Part shown: positions 43,241-54,575 of the stretch, one piece after another
Position numbering within the stretch: position 1 is the first letter of the stretch
Layout: every line of letters begins with the position of its first letter
Assembly: GCA_963662155.1 (NCBI GenBank)
Contig: OY759261.1
Span: forward strand, 50,471,414 to 50,535,413
Source of the DNA: Lamellibrachia columna
Lineage: Eukaryota > Annelida > Polychaeta > Sabellida > Siboglinidae
DNA length: 64,000 bases
Reading direction: 5' to 3'
Translations under genes and position numbers: made by a program
The notes under the pieces: model-generated
Told to the model about the DNA's origin: nothing
Database searches by the model: none
The model's input: only the letters and a program-made list of their open reading frames with translations

Positions 43241-44005
43241 ATACAAATATGTCAACCACAAACAATTTTCAAGTCCCTGAACTTCAGAGGTTTTGTGCGA
43301 CATAGTTTTCATCTGCTTATTTATGCTATTATATGACATACATGAATTTTAGTATATCCTGTACTGGCATCCCTCCCCCCACCTCTGTGAAATGTTCTTG
43401 TTCTTCTTGCAGCCTTCTTTGGCAGTGACATCTGGAAAGACTCGAATGACATCACACACAGATGTGCACACCAACAATGATAGCTGTGCATCATATGCCT
43501 GCCAGACGATCAGAAACATTTTCAGTGTGTTGAGACATTAGATACATCCTAAACCAAGCTGTCTGACCACCATCCGGCATCTGGTTTGCTGTGTATATTG
43601 TGTATAAAGATGGTGTACTCTGTGTGGTGTACTCTGTGTGGTGTACTCTGTGTGGTGTACTCTGTGTGGTGTATGATATGTATTTTATGGAGAAGACAAG
43701 GTCAGTTAAGTCCTAACCTCTACTCTATCTACTACTACTACTACTACCGGAATTGAGACGTACATTGAATTGAACACACGTGAAACAAATGAACAGATGT
43801 TTACACACAAGTTTTAGTGTTTCATACAGAACAAGGCGCCTCATATATACATAATAATTATATTGTCATGTTTTCTCCTAACCAAAACAATACCATTCTC
43901 AAAATGTTTAATAAAAATTACTATTGATTGTAGAACTCTCATTGTTTAGTTGCCGCAGTGTCTGAGTGGTAGGTGTTGGTTGATGTAAGTTGAGAGGTTA
44001 TTCGA
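43241..44005. other. No gene; short repeats
   Basis: A 14-bp repeat TGTGTGGTGTACTC occurs about 4 times at 43618-43672 and (ACT)n at 43728-43747. A weak tRNA-Leu-like A-box (GTCTGAGTGGTAGG) is at about 43960. Confidence 0.6.
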
Positions 44006-44013
44006 GTAATACT

Positions 44014-44162
44014 TAGGGGTTCCTAAACTTGGGGCTACCACGTAGTTCAGGGGAACCTTGGCAAACCTGCACAGTTATTTTAGAACAACACATAACTTGT
44101 GACACATGAAGCTGTGGAACTCTGTCAGAAGACGGACATTGAAAAAGTTTGGGAACCCGTGA
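44014..44162. mobile_element. Short hAT-type MITE
   Basis: Ends (T)AGGGGTTCCTAAACTTGGGG and, inverted, CACGGGTTCCCAAACTTTTT. The GGTTCYYAAACTT terminus is typical of hAT (Charlie-like) MITEs. About 149 bp; the 8-bp target duplication is not clear. Confidence 0.55.
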
Positions 44163-44620
44163 ACTAGATCAACACTCGTTGACTACAGTTAGTTAACCTT
44201 GTCAGCCAATTAGCTTCATTATTTGATGCGGTGCAGCACATAAAGTCCATCATTGTTTGTTGTCGTCAGTACAGATATACTACTTCAAACAGATGTACAT
44301 AATATACAAGCATCATGCATGGGTGTGTTTCATTTGTGCGATACACTAACGTATGCAATCGCCTTTATAGAAATCATTCGATATTTTATTTTAACCTGTA
44401 AAGAAAGACTACCCAAAATAACCGCTGGCGCCTCTGGTGGATAATATAATACTACATTTGTCATCACCTGTTATTTACACAGTGATTTTTGTCCAGTTTG
44501 TCAGCTGACAGTGTCACATGATATCGTGCTACAGAACCTGTCCTACACAGTGACTGTCACCCGACAAATCGGGACAAAAATATTTTGTATAAACCCGCCT
44601 TTAGAGTGTTTGCTGAACAA
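44163..44620. other. No recognisable feature
   Basis: Unique AT-rich spacer. Confidence 0.5.
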
Positions 44621-44635
44621 TCGTATATCCATAAC

Positions 44636-45480
44636 AACGCGTGCCTGATCCTAGTATGCCCAGAATACATCATACCAACAATCGTATATCCACAACATGT
44701 GCCTGATCTTGATATGCCAAGAATACATCATACCAACAATCGTATATATCCACGACAACGCGTGCCTGATCCTAGTATGCCAAGAATACATCATACCAAC
44801 AATCTGATATATCCACAACAACGCGTGCCTGATCCTAGTATGCCAAGAATACATCATACCAACAATCTGATATATCCACAACAACGCGTGCCTGATCCTA
44901 GTGTGCCAAGAATACATCATACCAACAATCATATATCCACAATGTGTGCCTGATCCTAGTATGCCAAGCATACATCATACCGACAATGATCAATCGTATA
45001 TCCACAACACCGCGTGCCTGATTCTAGTATGCCAAGAATACATCATACCAACAATCTGATATATCCACAACAACGCGTGCCTGATCCTAGTGTGCCAAGA
45101 ATACATCATACCAACAATCTGATATATCCACAACAACGCGTGCCTGATCCTAGTGTGCCAAGAATACATCATACCAACAATCTGATATATCCACAACAAC
45201 GCGTGCCTGATCCTAGTGTGCCAAGAATACATCATACCAACAATCTGATATATCCACAACAACGCGTGCCTGATCCTAGTGTGCCAAGAATACATCATAC
45301 CAACAATCTGATATATCCACAACAACGCGTGCCTGATCCTAGTGTGCCAAGAATACATCATACCAACAATCATATATCCACAACAACGCGTGCCTGATCC
45401 TAGTATGCCAAGCATACATCATACCGACAATGATCAATCGTATATCCACAACACCGCGTGCCTGATTCTAGTATGCCAAT
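44636..45480. repeat. 63-bp minisatellite, about 13 copies
   Basis: Unit of 63 bp: AATCTGATATATCCACAACA, ACGCGTGCCTGATCCTAGTG, TGCCAAGAATACATCATACC, AAC. Variant and truncated units lie near 44690, 44935-45010 and 45420-45480, and the ACAATGATCAATCGTATATC variant occurs twice (44985, 45430), a higher-order pattern. Since 63 is divisible by 3, both strands show long open frames (21-residue repeats), which I do not take as genes. Confidence 0.95.
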
Positions 45481-45689
45481 AATACATTATATTTTGAAAG
45501 TGATCGAGCAAGCATTGTCATAAATGTAGCATTGTTTGAGCACACAGCAAAACAATGATGTCAGTTGTTTAGGTGTCTTAACTGTTTGTTTTATTCCAAT
45601 TACCCAAGTATGTCAATCACTCAATGATATAAATATACCACAACGGTAAATGGCCGGAATACTCCCTTGTCTGAATGCACCATCACAGT

Positions 45690-46473
45690 GTCCCAACTGC
45701 TTAGTCGGAATGCGCCAACCGCTTGGTCGGAATGCGCCAACCGCTTGGTCGGAATGCACCAACCGCTTGGTCTGAATGCGCCAACCGCTTGGTCTGAATG
45801 CACCAACCGCTTGGTTGGAATGCACCATCCGCTTGGTAGGAATGCACCAAACGCTTGGTAGGAATGCACCAACCACTTGGTCGGAGTGCTCCAACCGCTT
45901 GGTCGGAATGCACCAACCGCTTGGTCAGAATGCACCAACCACTTGGTCGGAATGCACCAACCGCTTGGTCAGAATGCACCAACCGCTTGGTAGGAATGCA
46001 CCAACCACTTGGTAGGAATGCACCAACCACTTGGTAGGAATGCACCAACCACTTGGTAGGAATGCACCAATCGCTTGGTAGGAATGCACCAACCACTTGG
46101 TAGGAATGCACCAACCACTTGGTAGGAATGCACCAACCGCTTGGTAGGAATGCACCAACCGCTTGGTAGGAATGCACCAACCGCTTGGTAGGAATGCTCC
46201 AACCGCTTGGTAGGAATGCACCAACCGCTTGGTAGGAATGCACCAACCGCTTGGTAGGAATGCACCGACCGCTTGGTAGGAATGCACCGACCGCTTGGTA
46301 GGAATGCACCAACCACTTGGTAGGAATGCACCAACTGCTTGGTAGGAATGCACCAACCGCTTGGTAGGAATGCACCAACCACTTGGTAGGAATGCACCAA
46401 CCACTTGGTAGGAATGCACCAACCACTTGGTAGGAATGCACCAACCACTTGGTAGGAATGCACCAACCACTTG
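45690..46473. repeat. 22-bp minisatellite, about 36 copies
   Basis: Unit GCTTGGTAGGAATGCACCAA + CC, with GGTCGG variants concentrated at the outer (left) side and GGTAGG inside. It is the expanded left inverted terminus of the MULE-like element; the same unit occurs inverted at 47482-47575. The unit is open in all frames, so the long minus frames (up to 247 codons) are not genes. Confidence 0.95.
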
Positions 46474-46491
46474 ATGCTCCACTGATTTTAA

Positions 46492-47472
46492 TACGTTATT
46501 TACACATTTATGTATTTGGATAAAAAACAGTTAACAACATCTTAAACTACTATTAATAAAATTTTAATGTAGAATAAAGACGATGTTCATCATCATTAGC
46601 TGGTCGTCCAGACAGATCCCATAACAGTTGTTCACAATACGTCTCCATTGATGTCAGTCCTCATGGGTGATGTTAGTGAATCTGATTTTAATCAGAACTT
46701 TTTGAACTTGTGCTCTGTGCGAGAGACTCCCTTTGAAGTCAATAGATGCGATTTACAGATGACGGAAGATCTACTCATGTCCTCATCTCCATTCAAAGCA
46801 TTCATGGTCGACGAGAGGGCTAGTAGGAATTTCCACTAGTTGGTGTTTAACGGATTAGCACGTATTTTGAGCATTGCTATTCCTGCACTAGTCATCAAAG
46901 GAAAGCCATGTCTGTTTTACATCATCCAAAGCTTTATCTCATAAAATAGCCAGGTGTTAATAAGACACTATCACTTCACATTCGCAAGCACAGTCGCCAG
47001 GACCCAGTACTTTAGTCTGATGGGAAATATTGTATTGATCAAAGACAGTTGGCTTTGTTGCATTAACAAACAGAAATTGTTTATTGTTCCGTCTATGGCA
47101 AATCAGAAAATGTGGCGGCGAATTCCATCTATGGTTAATTGGCTATGGCTACGGTCTGGCCATGGGAAATATTGAACGAAGCATAAGTCACGCAGATGTT
47201 TCATAAAAAGAACACAAAATAAAAAAAAAATAACTGGTTTTATATTCGAAATGAGAAAACAAAAATAATGTATAATTTATTATCATCGTAATGACCTGAG
47301 CATAAAAATGGTGAAATATAACGCTGTAATTTATAGAAAATGGACACTAAAATGGCTGAAGGAAGCCTTAAAAAACGGTTCAAAAGTTACAATTTCGAAG
47401 TAATAGAAGTAGTGTTCTGGTGTAATATACTGATATACATCCCTTAGTTGTTTGTATATATGTTTGACAGTA
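46492..47472. other. Interior of MULE-like element, non-coding
   Basis: No frame above 75 codons and no transposase motif. Confidence 0.5.
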
Positions 47473-47624
47473 TTAAAATCAGTGGAGCATTCCGACCATC
47501 AGTGGAGCATTCCGACCATCAGTTGGGCATTCCGACCAAGCGGTTGGCACATTCTGACTAAGCGGTTGGGGCATTGCGCCGGTGCATTCAGCAGAGGGGC
47601 ATTCCGACCATAATTCACCACAAC

Positions 47625-48241
47625 ACATACTGACGAACGGTGCAGCACCACAATGAAAAGTCACTCTGTCAAAGGAAACATAGGCCTCATGCATTTTATG
47701 AAAATCTAGATGAATCCAAGATGCCTTACATTAAGATGCATTCGCCATCTGTAACTATTTCAGGTAGCCTCTGTTCTAGTGAATAACAACACGGAAAAAA
47801 CAGCTGAGAATTCTGAAATAAAATTGGTGGATGTTTAAAAAGTCACAAACCATATATCAGTAAACAATGCCTGCAGCTGATATTGGGCTGGAGATGCCAG
47901 ACAGTTTGTCTTGGTTTTCTTGGCTTTCAAAGCATAAATAATTTAATACAGCAATTAAGAATTAAATAGAGAAACAGCTCGTGTCTACAACTGTAGCTTT
48001 GTGCGACGTCAACTTTATTCCTGATTGATGTAGTTTCTGATGATAAATATTCTACAGCAATAAAATTTCAAAGCACAACGTATAATATTGTTCAATTAGA
48101 TGTACTTTGAGATGGAAGAGTTAAGAGAATTGATGAATTTTAATCATACAAAATGCCTAAAATGAACTAGCTGTGTATCAGCTAGTTAACCAGTGACACT
48201 TGTTGTACATTCCCTTTAGCTCTATGACCAACACATTTGTT
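47625..48241. other. No gene; likely 3' flank of host gene
   Basis: AT-rich. It lies downstream of the stop codon of the minus-strand host gene at 48242, so part may be its 3' UTR. AATAAA-type signals on the minus strand occur (for example TTTATT near 48011-48017), but which is used cannot be told. Confidence 0.4.
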
Positions 48242-48665
48242 TTACTTGAGTCTATTGACATGACGATTACGACTACTATGACGACTACTACTACCAGACT
48301 GATCGAAACTCATGATCGAACTGGCTGCTTCGAGGATGATAATAGGGATGTCCGCCTGGTTGAGCGATCTCGACCTGTGGGGGGATTTTGAGGACTCGAC
48401 CAGTTCCTGGGATGACTTCCATTCCACCTGAAACTTCTCGTGGGAATGCTTCGTGGAGTCGGAGATGGAATTTGGTGTCTGCGGTTGATGTGGTTCGCAA
48501 GTCGTGCTACCATGTGACAGTGAATGGAAATGGCCTCGTCTCATAGTCACTAATGTATGTGGCACTACCAGTGCCCGACCAACCTCACTCTTCTTGTGGT
48601 TCTTGTGCATTGTAATCCTGTCTCGAGTGCTGTGGCGCCGTACTTCCATCATCTTGCGCCTTTCA
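48242..48665 (-). CDS. Host membrane-protein gene, last coding exon (E5)
   Basis: Acceptor ...AAATGCAAG|TGAAAGG with the exon starting at 48665; stop TAA at 48242-48244. It begins with one base that completes the TG left by E4 (phase 2), so the join reads ...QNH-C-ERRKMMEV. It encodes about 140 residues of basic, Ser/His-rich tail (HKNHKKSEVGRALVVPHTL, PHRSRSLNQADIPIIILEAA, then Ser/Arg/His-rich to NRLK). No domain recognised. The correct phase, a long open frame without low complexity, and a 40-bp array starting right at the acceptor support an authentic terminal exon. Confidence 0.6.
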
Positions 48666-48898
48666 CTTGCATTTATACTCTTGTTGTAGCGGCCGCTGGA
48701 GTCACAAGACATTTATACTCGTCATAGCGGCCCCTGCAGTCACAATACATCTATACTCTTGTTGTAGCAGCCGCTGGAGTCACAAGACATTTATACTCTT
48801 GTTGTAGCAGCTGACTATTCAGTCACAATACATTAATAATCTTGCTACAAAACGTTTATGCTCTTATTGTTGCAGCCCCTGCAGTCACAAGACATTTA
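48666..48898. repeat. 40-bp minisatellite at E5 splice acceptor, part 1
   Basis: About 6 units of ATTTATACTCTTGTTGTAGC + GGCCGCTGGAGTCACAAGAC with variants. On the minus strand each unit ends GAGTATAAATG, and the innermost ends GAGTATAAATGCAAG|exon E5. The array is interrupted at 48898 by a LINE and resumes at about 54576. Confidence 0.9.
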
Positions 48899-49221
48899 TT
48901 GAATTGAATTTTCATTATATTCAACATTTCAACAACATATATACAAACATACAACATAGTGAATGCAGTAAAGATTTATATGACAGCAGCATTAAGCTGC
49001 TATACACTGTAATACATACTGAAAACCTATATTTAAATGTTGAAGGTAAATGCAAGAAGTGTAATACTTATAATTAACATTTCCCATTTCATAATACATA
49101 CATGAATTTATAGATGATTTGACAAATGAAATAAATATAATTAATCTAAATAAATTTGACACACGATTAAAATTAGAAAGTAGTCACCCAAAAAATGTAA
49201 TGTAAAAGAAGACTATAATTT

Positions 49222-50514
49222 TTATATTGTATTTACTGACCAATAATGATATGTACCTTTTCTTAAAGCAAAGACATTAGTGCAATGTTTAATATTTTTA
49301 TTTAAGCAATTCCCCATATTTGCACCTTTCACATTGATACACACAGATTTCAATGTTGTTCTGCAATACTTAGTTTCAAAGTTATTTTCTTGGTGTGTAT
49401 TGTGAGCATGAGTGGTATGTACCATTTTAAAACAAGAAGGACAATTATTTGGCATTAATTTGTGTCAAAAATAGTAAGTGCATTAAATTTAAAGAAAGCT
49501 GGTTTAGAGTGAGCTGTGTATTCCAATTGACCACACATTCTGATTGCACGTTTCTGTAAGATATGCAATGGCTGAATTCTATTTTTAAGTGTTCCCCCAT
49601 ATTTCACAACAGTAGCCAATATAAGGTAGTACAAGTGAACAACATAAAGTGTACAGAGCAGTCCCATTCAACAGCCATTTAACACGACGCATTACTGAAA
49701 GATTCTTTGCAATTTTAATATGTATAGTATTCACATGTTTAGACCATGTGAGTTTACAATCAATTTATATACCAAAGAACTTAATACAATTTACTTAATT
49801 CAATTTTAATATTGTCTATGGAGATATTATATTCACATGGGATATTTGTTTTTCAGAAAACCATGAAATTTGTTTTTGATAAATTAAGTGAGAGCTTGTT
49901 TACTTTAAACCATGTATATTGTTTGTCCATTCAGTTGACACATTGGTACACATTTCCAACAAATCACTTCCTTCAACAAAAAAAAACTGGTGTCATCAGC
50001 GAACAGTATGGATTTAAGTGTGAAACATTACATAAGTCATTAACATACATAATAAAAAGAGTTGGCCCTAGAATTTACCCTTGTGGTACATCACAAGTAA
50101 CAGTGGAATAACTTGAATTCATACCATTGAAACATACCTACTGTTTCCTGTTACCTAAATAACTACAGCCATTGTTGGCTACACCCTAACACCATAATGA
50201 TCAAGTTTATCAACAAGAATGTTGTGATGCACCATGTCGAAAGCTTTCTTTAAACTAATAAAAACAACAATGGTAAGCTTTCTCTTATCCATTGCATTTG
50301 TAATTTCCTCCACTAATTCCATAATTGCCATGGAAGTGGACATATTTTTCCTAAAACCATACTGACGGATATACAATACTTGTTTTGTATTTAGAAAATT
50401 CATTATTCTGTATTTGAATATGTTTTCTAGAATCTTAGAAAATTGAGGTAGTAGAGATATAGGCCTATAATTGAAGACAATTTGGTCGTCCCCTGATTTG
50501 AATAAAGGAATCAC
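49222..50514 (-). pseudogene. RT domain of intronic LINE
   Basis: Frame 50514-50179: MIPLFKSGDDQIVFNYRPIS, FRKNMSTSMAIMELVEEITN, then FISLKKAFDMVHHNILVDKL, where the first catalytic Asp (F-x-D-L) is Ser. FADD codons remain at 49992-50003 in another frame. Frame 49667-49455: KNRIQPLHILQKRAIRMCG, EYTAHSKPAFFKFNALTIFD. Frame 49455-49222 continues the C-terminus. Several frameshifts; dead. Confidence 0.8.
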
Positions 50515-50919
50515 TCGGGCAATTTTTCATATCATCTGGAAACACACCTTGTTCTAATGAAGAGTTACATATATGTTTTAATGGAGCTAATATATGAGGA
50601 ATGATTGTTTTATTAAATGTATATCAATGCCATCATAACCTTTAGACTTTTACATTTATGCACAATAGTTAATAATTCATCATCAGTGACTGATTTCAAA
50701 AATAATGTTTCTTCCACTCTGTCACCTAAGAAAGACTTGTATTACATTTCGGTATACTTTTAGCTAATGTTGGCCCATGTTAAAAAAAAAACTGGTTGAA
50801 ATGTTCTGCAGTATTCTTATACCCTGAAGTAGTTGATCCATCGTTTTTAAATTCAGATGGATAAGATGAATTTTTTTTAGATTTTTTATTCAATAATTTG
50901 TTAATGATTTTCCATGTTT

Positions 50920-51165
50920 CCTTAATATTTTGTTTACTTTCTTCTAACAGGTTAAAGAAATACTTCTTCCTTAATATTTTGTTTACTTTCTTCTAACATG
51001 TTAGAGTAACACTCCTTCCTTAATATTTTTTTTACTTTCTTCTAACAGGCTAAAGTAATACTCCTTCCTTAATATTTTTTTTACTTTCTTCTAACATGTT
51101 AGAGTAATACTCCTTCCTTAATATTTTGTTTACTTTCTTCTAACAGGTTAAAGTAATACTCCTTC
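50920..51165. repeat. 49-bp tandem repeat in LINE, 5 copies
   Basis: Units CCTTAATATTTTGTTTACTT + TCTTCTAACAGGTTAAAGTA + ATACTCCTT. Alternating CAGGTTAAAG and CATGTTAGAG variants suggest a two-unit amplification step. It lies between the endonuclease and RT regions. Confidence 0.9.
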
Positions 51166-51241
51166 TCACAATGTCTCAAGATAGATGCGAGTTTATTCTT
51201 ATATGTTTTATATCAAACTTCAGCGACATCACTTCTTGTTT

Positions 51242-51442
51242 TTAGGAAACGTTTGTACAGTATATTATTTTTTTACATGCATTTTTAAATCCTGAAGTCA
51301 TCCATGGTTTATGTCGAATTTTATCCTTTCGAGAAATAGTTCTAACAGGAAAACTAACCTCGTAAATATTTTTGAACATTTCTATAAACTTCTTATAGCA
51401 TGACTTAACATCATCGTTGTTCAATATTTCATCCCATTTCAT
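51242..51442 (-). pseudogene. LINE ORF2 linker region
   Basis: Reads MKWDEILNNDDVKSCYKKFI, EMFKNIYEVSFPVRTISRK and HKPWMTSGFKNACKK. This matches the endonuclease-RT linker of CR1/L2-type ORF2 (W-x-x-[IV]...[DN]-x-[ND]-x-x-[YF]-x-x-F...P-W-[MI]-T...). It fixes the order of pieces within the LINE. Confidence 0.7.
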
Positions 51443-51641
51443 AATTGCTAATGTATTGATAAATGCCTGTAATTGTTCTCCATTGATTGACCTTGTTTTA
51501 AAAGACTGGTTTACAATTTGATGAAAGTTATCAACATAATCACAAATTTGGAAAACAGGTAAGTGGTCACTTAGATCATTTATAAGTAAGCCACTAACTG
51601 TGGACTCTGTTGTAAATATGTCATCTATAAGTGTTGCACTA

Positions 51642-51828
51642 TGCTTTGTTATTAAAGGGTGTAAACCACAACTATATATACTTTGTTATTAAAGGGTGTA
51701 AACCACAACTATATATACTTTGTTATTAAAGGGTGTAAACCACAACTATATATATTTTGTTATTAAAGGGTGTAAACCACAACTATATATACTTTGTTAT
51801 TAAAGGGTGTAAACCACAACTATATAAG
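51642..51828. repeat. 37-bp tandem repeat in LINE, 5 copies
   Basis: Units CTTTGTTATTAAAGGGTGTA + AACCACAACTATATATA, nearly identical, embedded in the endonuclease region of the LINE. The unit continues the LINE text on its right side (GCACTATGCTTTGTTATTAA). Confidence 0.9.
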
Positions 51829-52046
51829 TGATCTATGAAATTGTTTGTAGCAGCAGGATTTTTGTATTGCAGGAGATCTACATTAAAATCTCCACATAAA
51901 TACACTGTTTTACCATTGCAGTTATTAAACATATGATCTATATGTTCATTTAATATTTAATAATAAAGCTAGATCAGTATTTGGTGCACGATAGACAAAT
52001 GCATTACTAGTAGTGATTTCTTCACAAATAATTTCTGCACAGTTTT

Positions 52047-53262
52047 TTATACACTTTGATATAGTAGTTAGGGGTTTGTGTTTTCTATACACTTTGATAT
52101 AGTAGTTAGGGGTTTGTGTTTTCTATACACTTTGATATAGTAGTTAGGGGTTTGTGTTTTCTATACACTTTGATATAGTAGTTAGGGGTTTGTGTTTTCT
52201 ATACACTTTGATATAGTAGTTAGGGGTTTGTGTTTTCTATACACTTTGATATAGTAGTTAGGGTTTTGTGTTTTCTATACACTTTGATATAGTAGTTAGG
52301 GGTTTGTGTTTTCTATACACTTTGATATAGTAGTTAGGGGTTTGTGTTTTCTATACACTTTGATATAGTAGTTAGGGTTTGTGTTTTCTATACACTTTGA
52401 TATAGTAGTTAGGGGTTTGTGTTTTCTATACACTTTGATATAGTAGTTAGGGTTTTGTGTTTTCTATACACTTTGATATAGTAGTTAGGGGTTTGTGTTT
52501 TCTATACACTTTGATATAGTAGTTAGGGGTTTGTGTTTTCTATACACTTTGATATAGTAGTTAGGGGTTTGTGTTTTCTATACACTTTGATATAGTAGTT
52601 AGGGGTTTGTGTTTTCTATACACTTTGATATAGTAGTTAGGGGTTTGTGTTTTCTATACACTTTGATATAGTAGTTAGGGTTTGTGTTTTCTATACACTT
52701 TGATATAGTAGTTAGGGGTTTGTGTTTTCTATACACTTTGATATAGTAGTTAGGGGTTTGTGTTTTCTATACACTTTGATATAGTAGTTAGCGGTTTGTG
52801 TTTTCTATACACTTTGATATAGTAGTTAGGGGTTTGTGTTTTCTATACACTTTGATATAGTAGTTAGGGGTTTGTGTTTTCTATACACTTTGATATAGTA
52901 GTTAGGGGTTTGTGTTTTCTATACACTTTGATATAGTAGTTAGGGTTTGTGTTTTCTATACACTTTGATATAGTAGTTAGGGGTTTGTGTTTTCTATACA
53001 CTTTGATATAGTAGTTAGGGGTTTGTGTTTTCTATACACTTTGATATAGTAGTTAGCGGTTTGTGTTTTCTATACACTTTGATATAGTAGTTAGGGGTTT
53101 GTGTTTTCTATACACTTTGATATAGTAGTTAGGGGTTTGTGTTTTCTATACACTTTGATATAGTAGTTAGGGGTTTGTGTTTTCTATACACTTTGATATA
53201 GTAGTTAGGGGTTTGTGTTTTCTATACACTTTGATATAATAGTTAGGGGTTTGTGTTTTAGA
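52047..53262. repeat. 38-bp minisatellite in LINE endonuclease, ~32 copies
   Basis: Unit TTCTATACACTTTGATATAG + TAGTTAGGGGTTTGTGTT, with GGG (37-bp), GGGTTTT and AGCGG variants. Variants recur in the same order (for example TAGCGG units at about 52790 and 53055, each following a GGG unit), a sign of segmental duplication within the array. On the minus strand the unit corresponds to the KHKPLTIISKCIENT codons of the endonuclease at 53262-53210. A 38-bp unit breaks the frame. Confidence 0.95.
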
Positions 53263-53441
53263 GACTTATTTATATACAATGCAACTCCACCTCCAATCCG
53301 TTGGTTTCTAGAAGTGTAAAAACAATTTTCTAACTGGAATTTATCATTTTCATTCATCCAGGTTTCTGAAAATGCAATGACATCAAAAGTACAGTCTAAT
53401 AAAGAAATACATGCTTTTAGTTTGTTAAAGTTAGCAGACAT
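53205..53441 (-). pseudogene. LINE endonuclease domain fragment
   Basis: Reads MSANFNKLKACISLLDCTFD, VIAFSETWMNENDKF and RNQRIGGGVALYINKSLKHK. The I-x-x-[SF]-E-T-W motif holds the metal-binding Glu of APE-type endonucleases; G-G-G-V-A-x-Y-[IV] is the next conserved strand. Coding then runs straight into the 38-bp array. Confidence 0.85.
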
Positions 53442-53905
53442 ACTTCTGACATTAAAGTGTATTATTGAAAAATTGGATCAGCCTTGATTTTTCGGTACAA
53501 TTTTGGTATTGAATTCATTCTCCGTAAAGTAAACACTATCAGCATTAACTCTGTTATATAAATTGTTGTCTGGGTCTATATCATCATTAATAGAATGCTC
53601 ATTTTTCTCTAAGTAAATGGTGCATAGTTAAGGTGTGCACATTGTTCATACAAGTCAATTATATCATCATCGACACCTAATAAATAAAAAAAAATTTCTT
53701 GATCAGTTAAATCAGTCTTTACAAGCACAACAAAAAAGTAAACTGTTCATTTGCAAGGTTTGCACACTAACAATGCACCCAAAGTTTACGTTGGTCACAA
53801 AAAAATGTTATTTAAAATTTTTGAATGCATATGCTACAAGGATATTTTGTAGCCATAATGAAATATTGAGTGTTCACAAGGAGAGAAAATGAGGATGAAA
53901 GTTCG

Positions 53906-54545
53906 CTACAGATAAAACCCGAGTCCCTTCAATTTCTCCTCAGCCCACCCGATGATAAAGAGGTCATTTGGAGAGACGATCTTGAAACATTTCTCTTCAT
54001 TGTTCGGCATTTTCTTTACACAGAATAGCTTGCAGTCAAGTGAATACGCCATCTCGTCATCCTGCTTGAGTTCGTACAGTAGTTTCGCTCGCATTTTGGT
54101 GAGATCATCGGTCATGAAAACTCTCAACCCGGTATCACTTCGATAATTTTACTTCTTGCGCATAAAGTCTGTTTTAATCATTCTCCTCACGAATTTCGCA
54201 ATGATCCAGCGTGGCTTGCCACTTGATCGGTTTCCAGGCAGCCGATGGGCAACACTGATGTCGTTCTTGGTGACTGTCATGCCCGCCTTGCGTGCTAACT
54301 TCACCACTTCGTCAGCTGTATCCTCGTTATCGCCCATCTCCGGCAGCCCGTGAATAAGAATGTTTTCCTTTCCATCTCATCAAGTTTGAAGTGCTGGAGC
54401 TGTGTCTGTTTCTTGTCCAAACATTCAGTATCACACCGGGTGCTGGCACGGTCAGTTCATCATCATTCTTGTCATTCTCGTCATTCTTGTCATTCTCGGC
54501 GAGTTTTTCGTACTGATTTGTAGATTTTTTTTCCCGACTCCGCAC
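53906..54545 (-). pseudogene. LINE ORF1 (FP type) of intronic LINE
   Basis: Three frames in order: 54545-54327 (Lys/Glu/Asn/Asp-rich, including NDKNDENDKNDDELTVP, coiled-coil-like), 54337-54149 (MGDNEDTADEVVKLARKAGM, ISVAHRLPGNRSSGKPRWII, AKFVRRMIKTDFMRKK) and 54127-53906 (VFMTDDLTKMRAKLLYELK). I-x-x-A-H-R-L...P-R-x-I-I-x-[KR]-F followed by V-[FY]-[MI]-x-[DE]-D-L-T is the signature of FP-type ORF1 RNA-binding proteins. Broken by frameshifts. Confidence 0.85.
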
Positions 54546-54575
54546 TTGAAAGATGGATTCTGCCTGTCACCATTT

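Larger units (their letters stand above)
45636..47624. mobile_element. Second MULE-like element, left arm expanded
   Basis: The element spans about 45645-47615 with an 8-9 bp target duplication: TACCACAAC at 45636-45644 and CACCACAAC at 47616-47624. Outer termini are inverted repeats: left GGCCGGAATACTCCCTTGTC..., right (reverse complement) GGTCGGAATGCCCCTCTGCT.... Inner boundaries are also inverted: TGCTCCACTGATTTTAATA at 46473-46491 and its complement at about 47473-47491. The left terminus holds about 36 copies of a 22-bp unit; the right holds only about 4-5. The interior (46492-47472) has no transposase. Confidence 0.75.
48899..54575 (-). mobile_element. CR1/L2-group LINE inserted in the 40-bp array
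   Basis: A long minus-oriented LINE with ORF1 (54545-53906), endonuclease (53441-53205 and downstream), RT (50514-49450) and a 3' end at about 48899, where TTCAATTCAAT may be the tail. It is flanked on both sides by units of the same 40-bp array, so it landed inside that array within the host-gene intron E4-E5, in the same sense as the gene. All ORFs are broken. Three separate parts of it have become minisatellites (38, 37 and 49 bp), which accounts for about 1.6 kb of its length. Confidence 0.85.

Noticed and set aside
43950..44030. tRNA-Leu-like sequence
   Set aside because: The A-box-like GTCTGAGTGGTAGG is suggestive, but no cloverleaf forms and a hAT MITE starts inside the would-be T arm.
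44585..45415. Open frames on both strands with 21-residue repeats
   Set aside because: A 63-bp unit divisible by three keeps any stop-free register open. Both strands are equally open, so there is no coding evidence.
45701..46482. Several long minus-strand frames (up to 247 codons) with VHSYQ(A/V)VGAFLPSGWCIPTK repeats
   Set aside because: They are translations of the 22-bp array, whose unit is stop-free in all frames. They lie in a transposon terminus, with no start or splice context.
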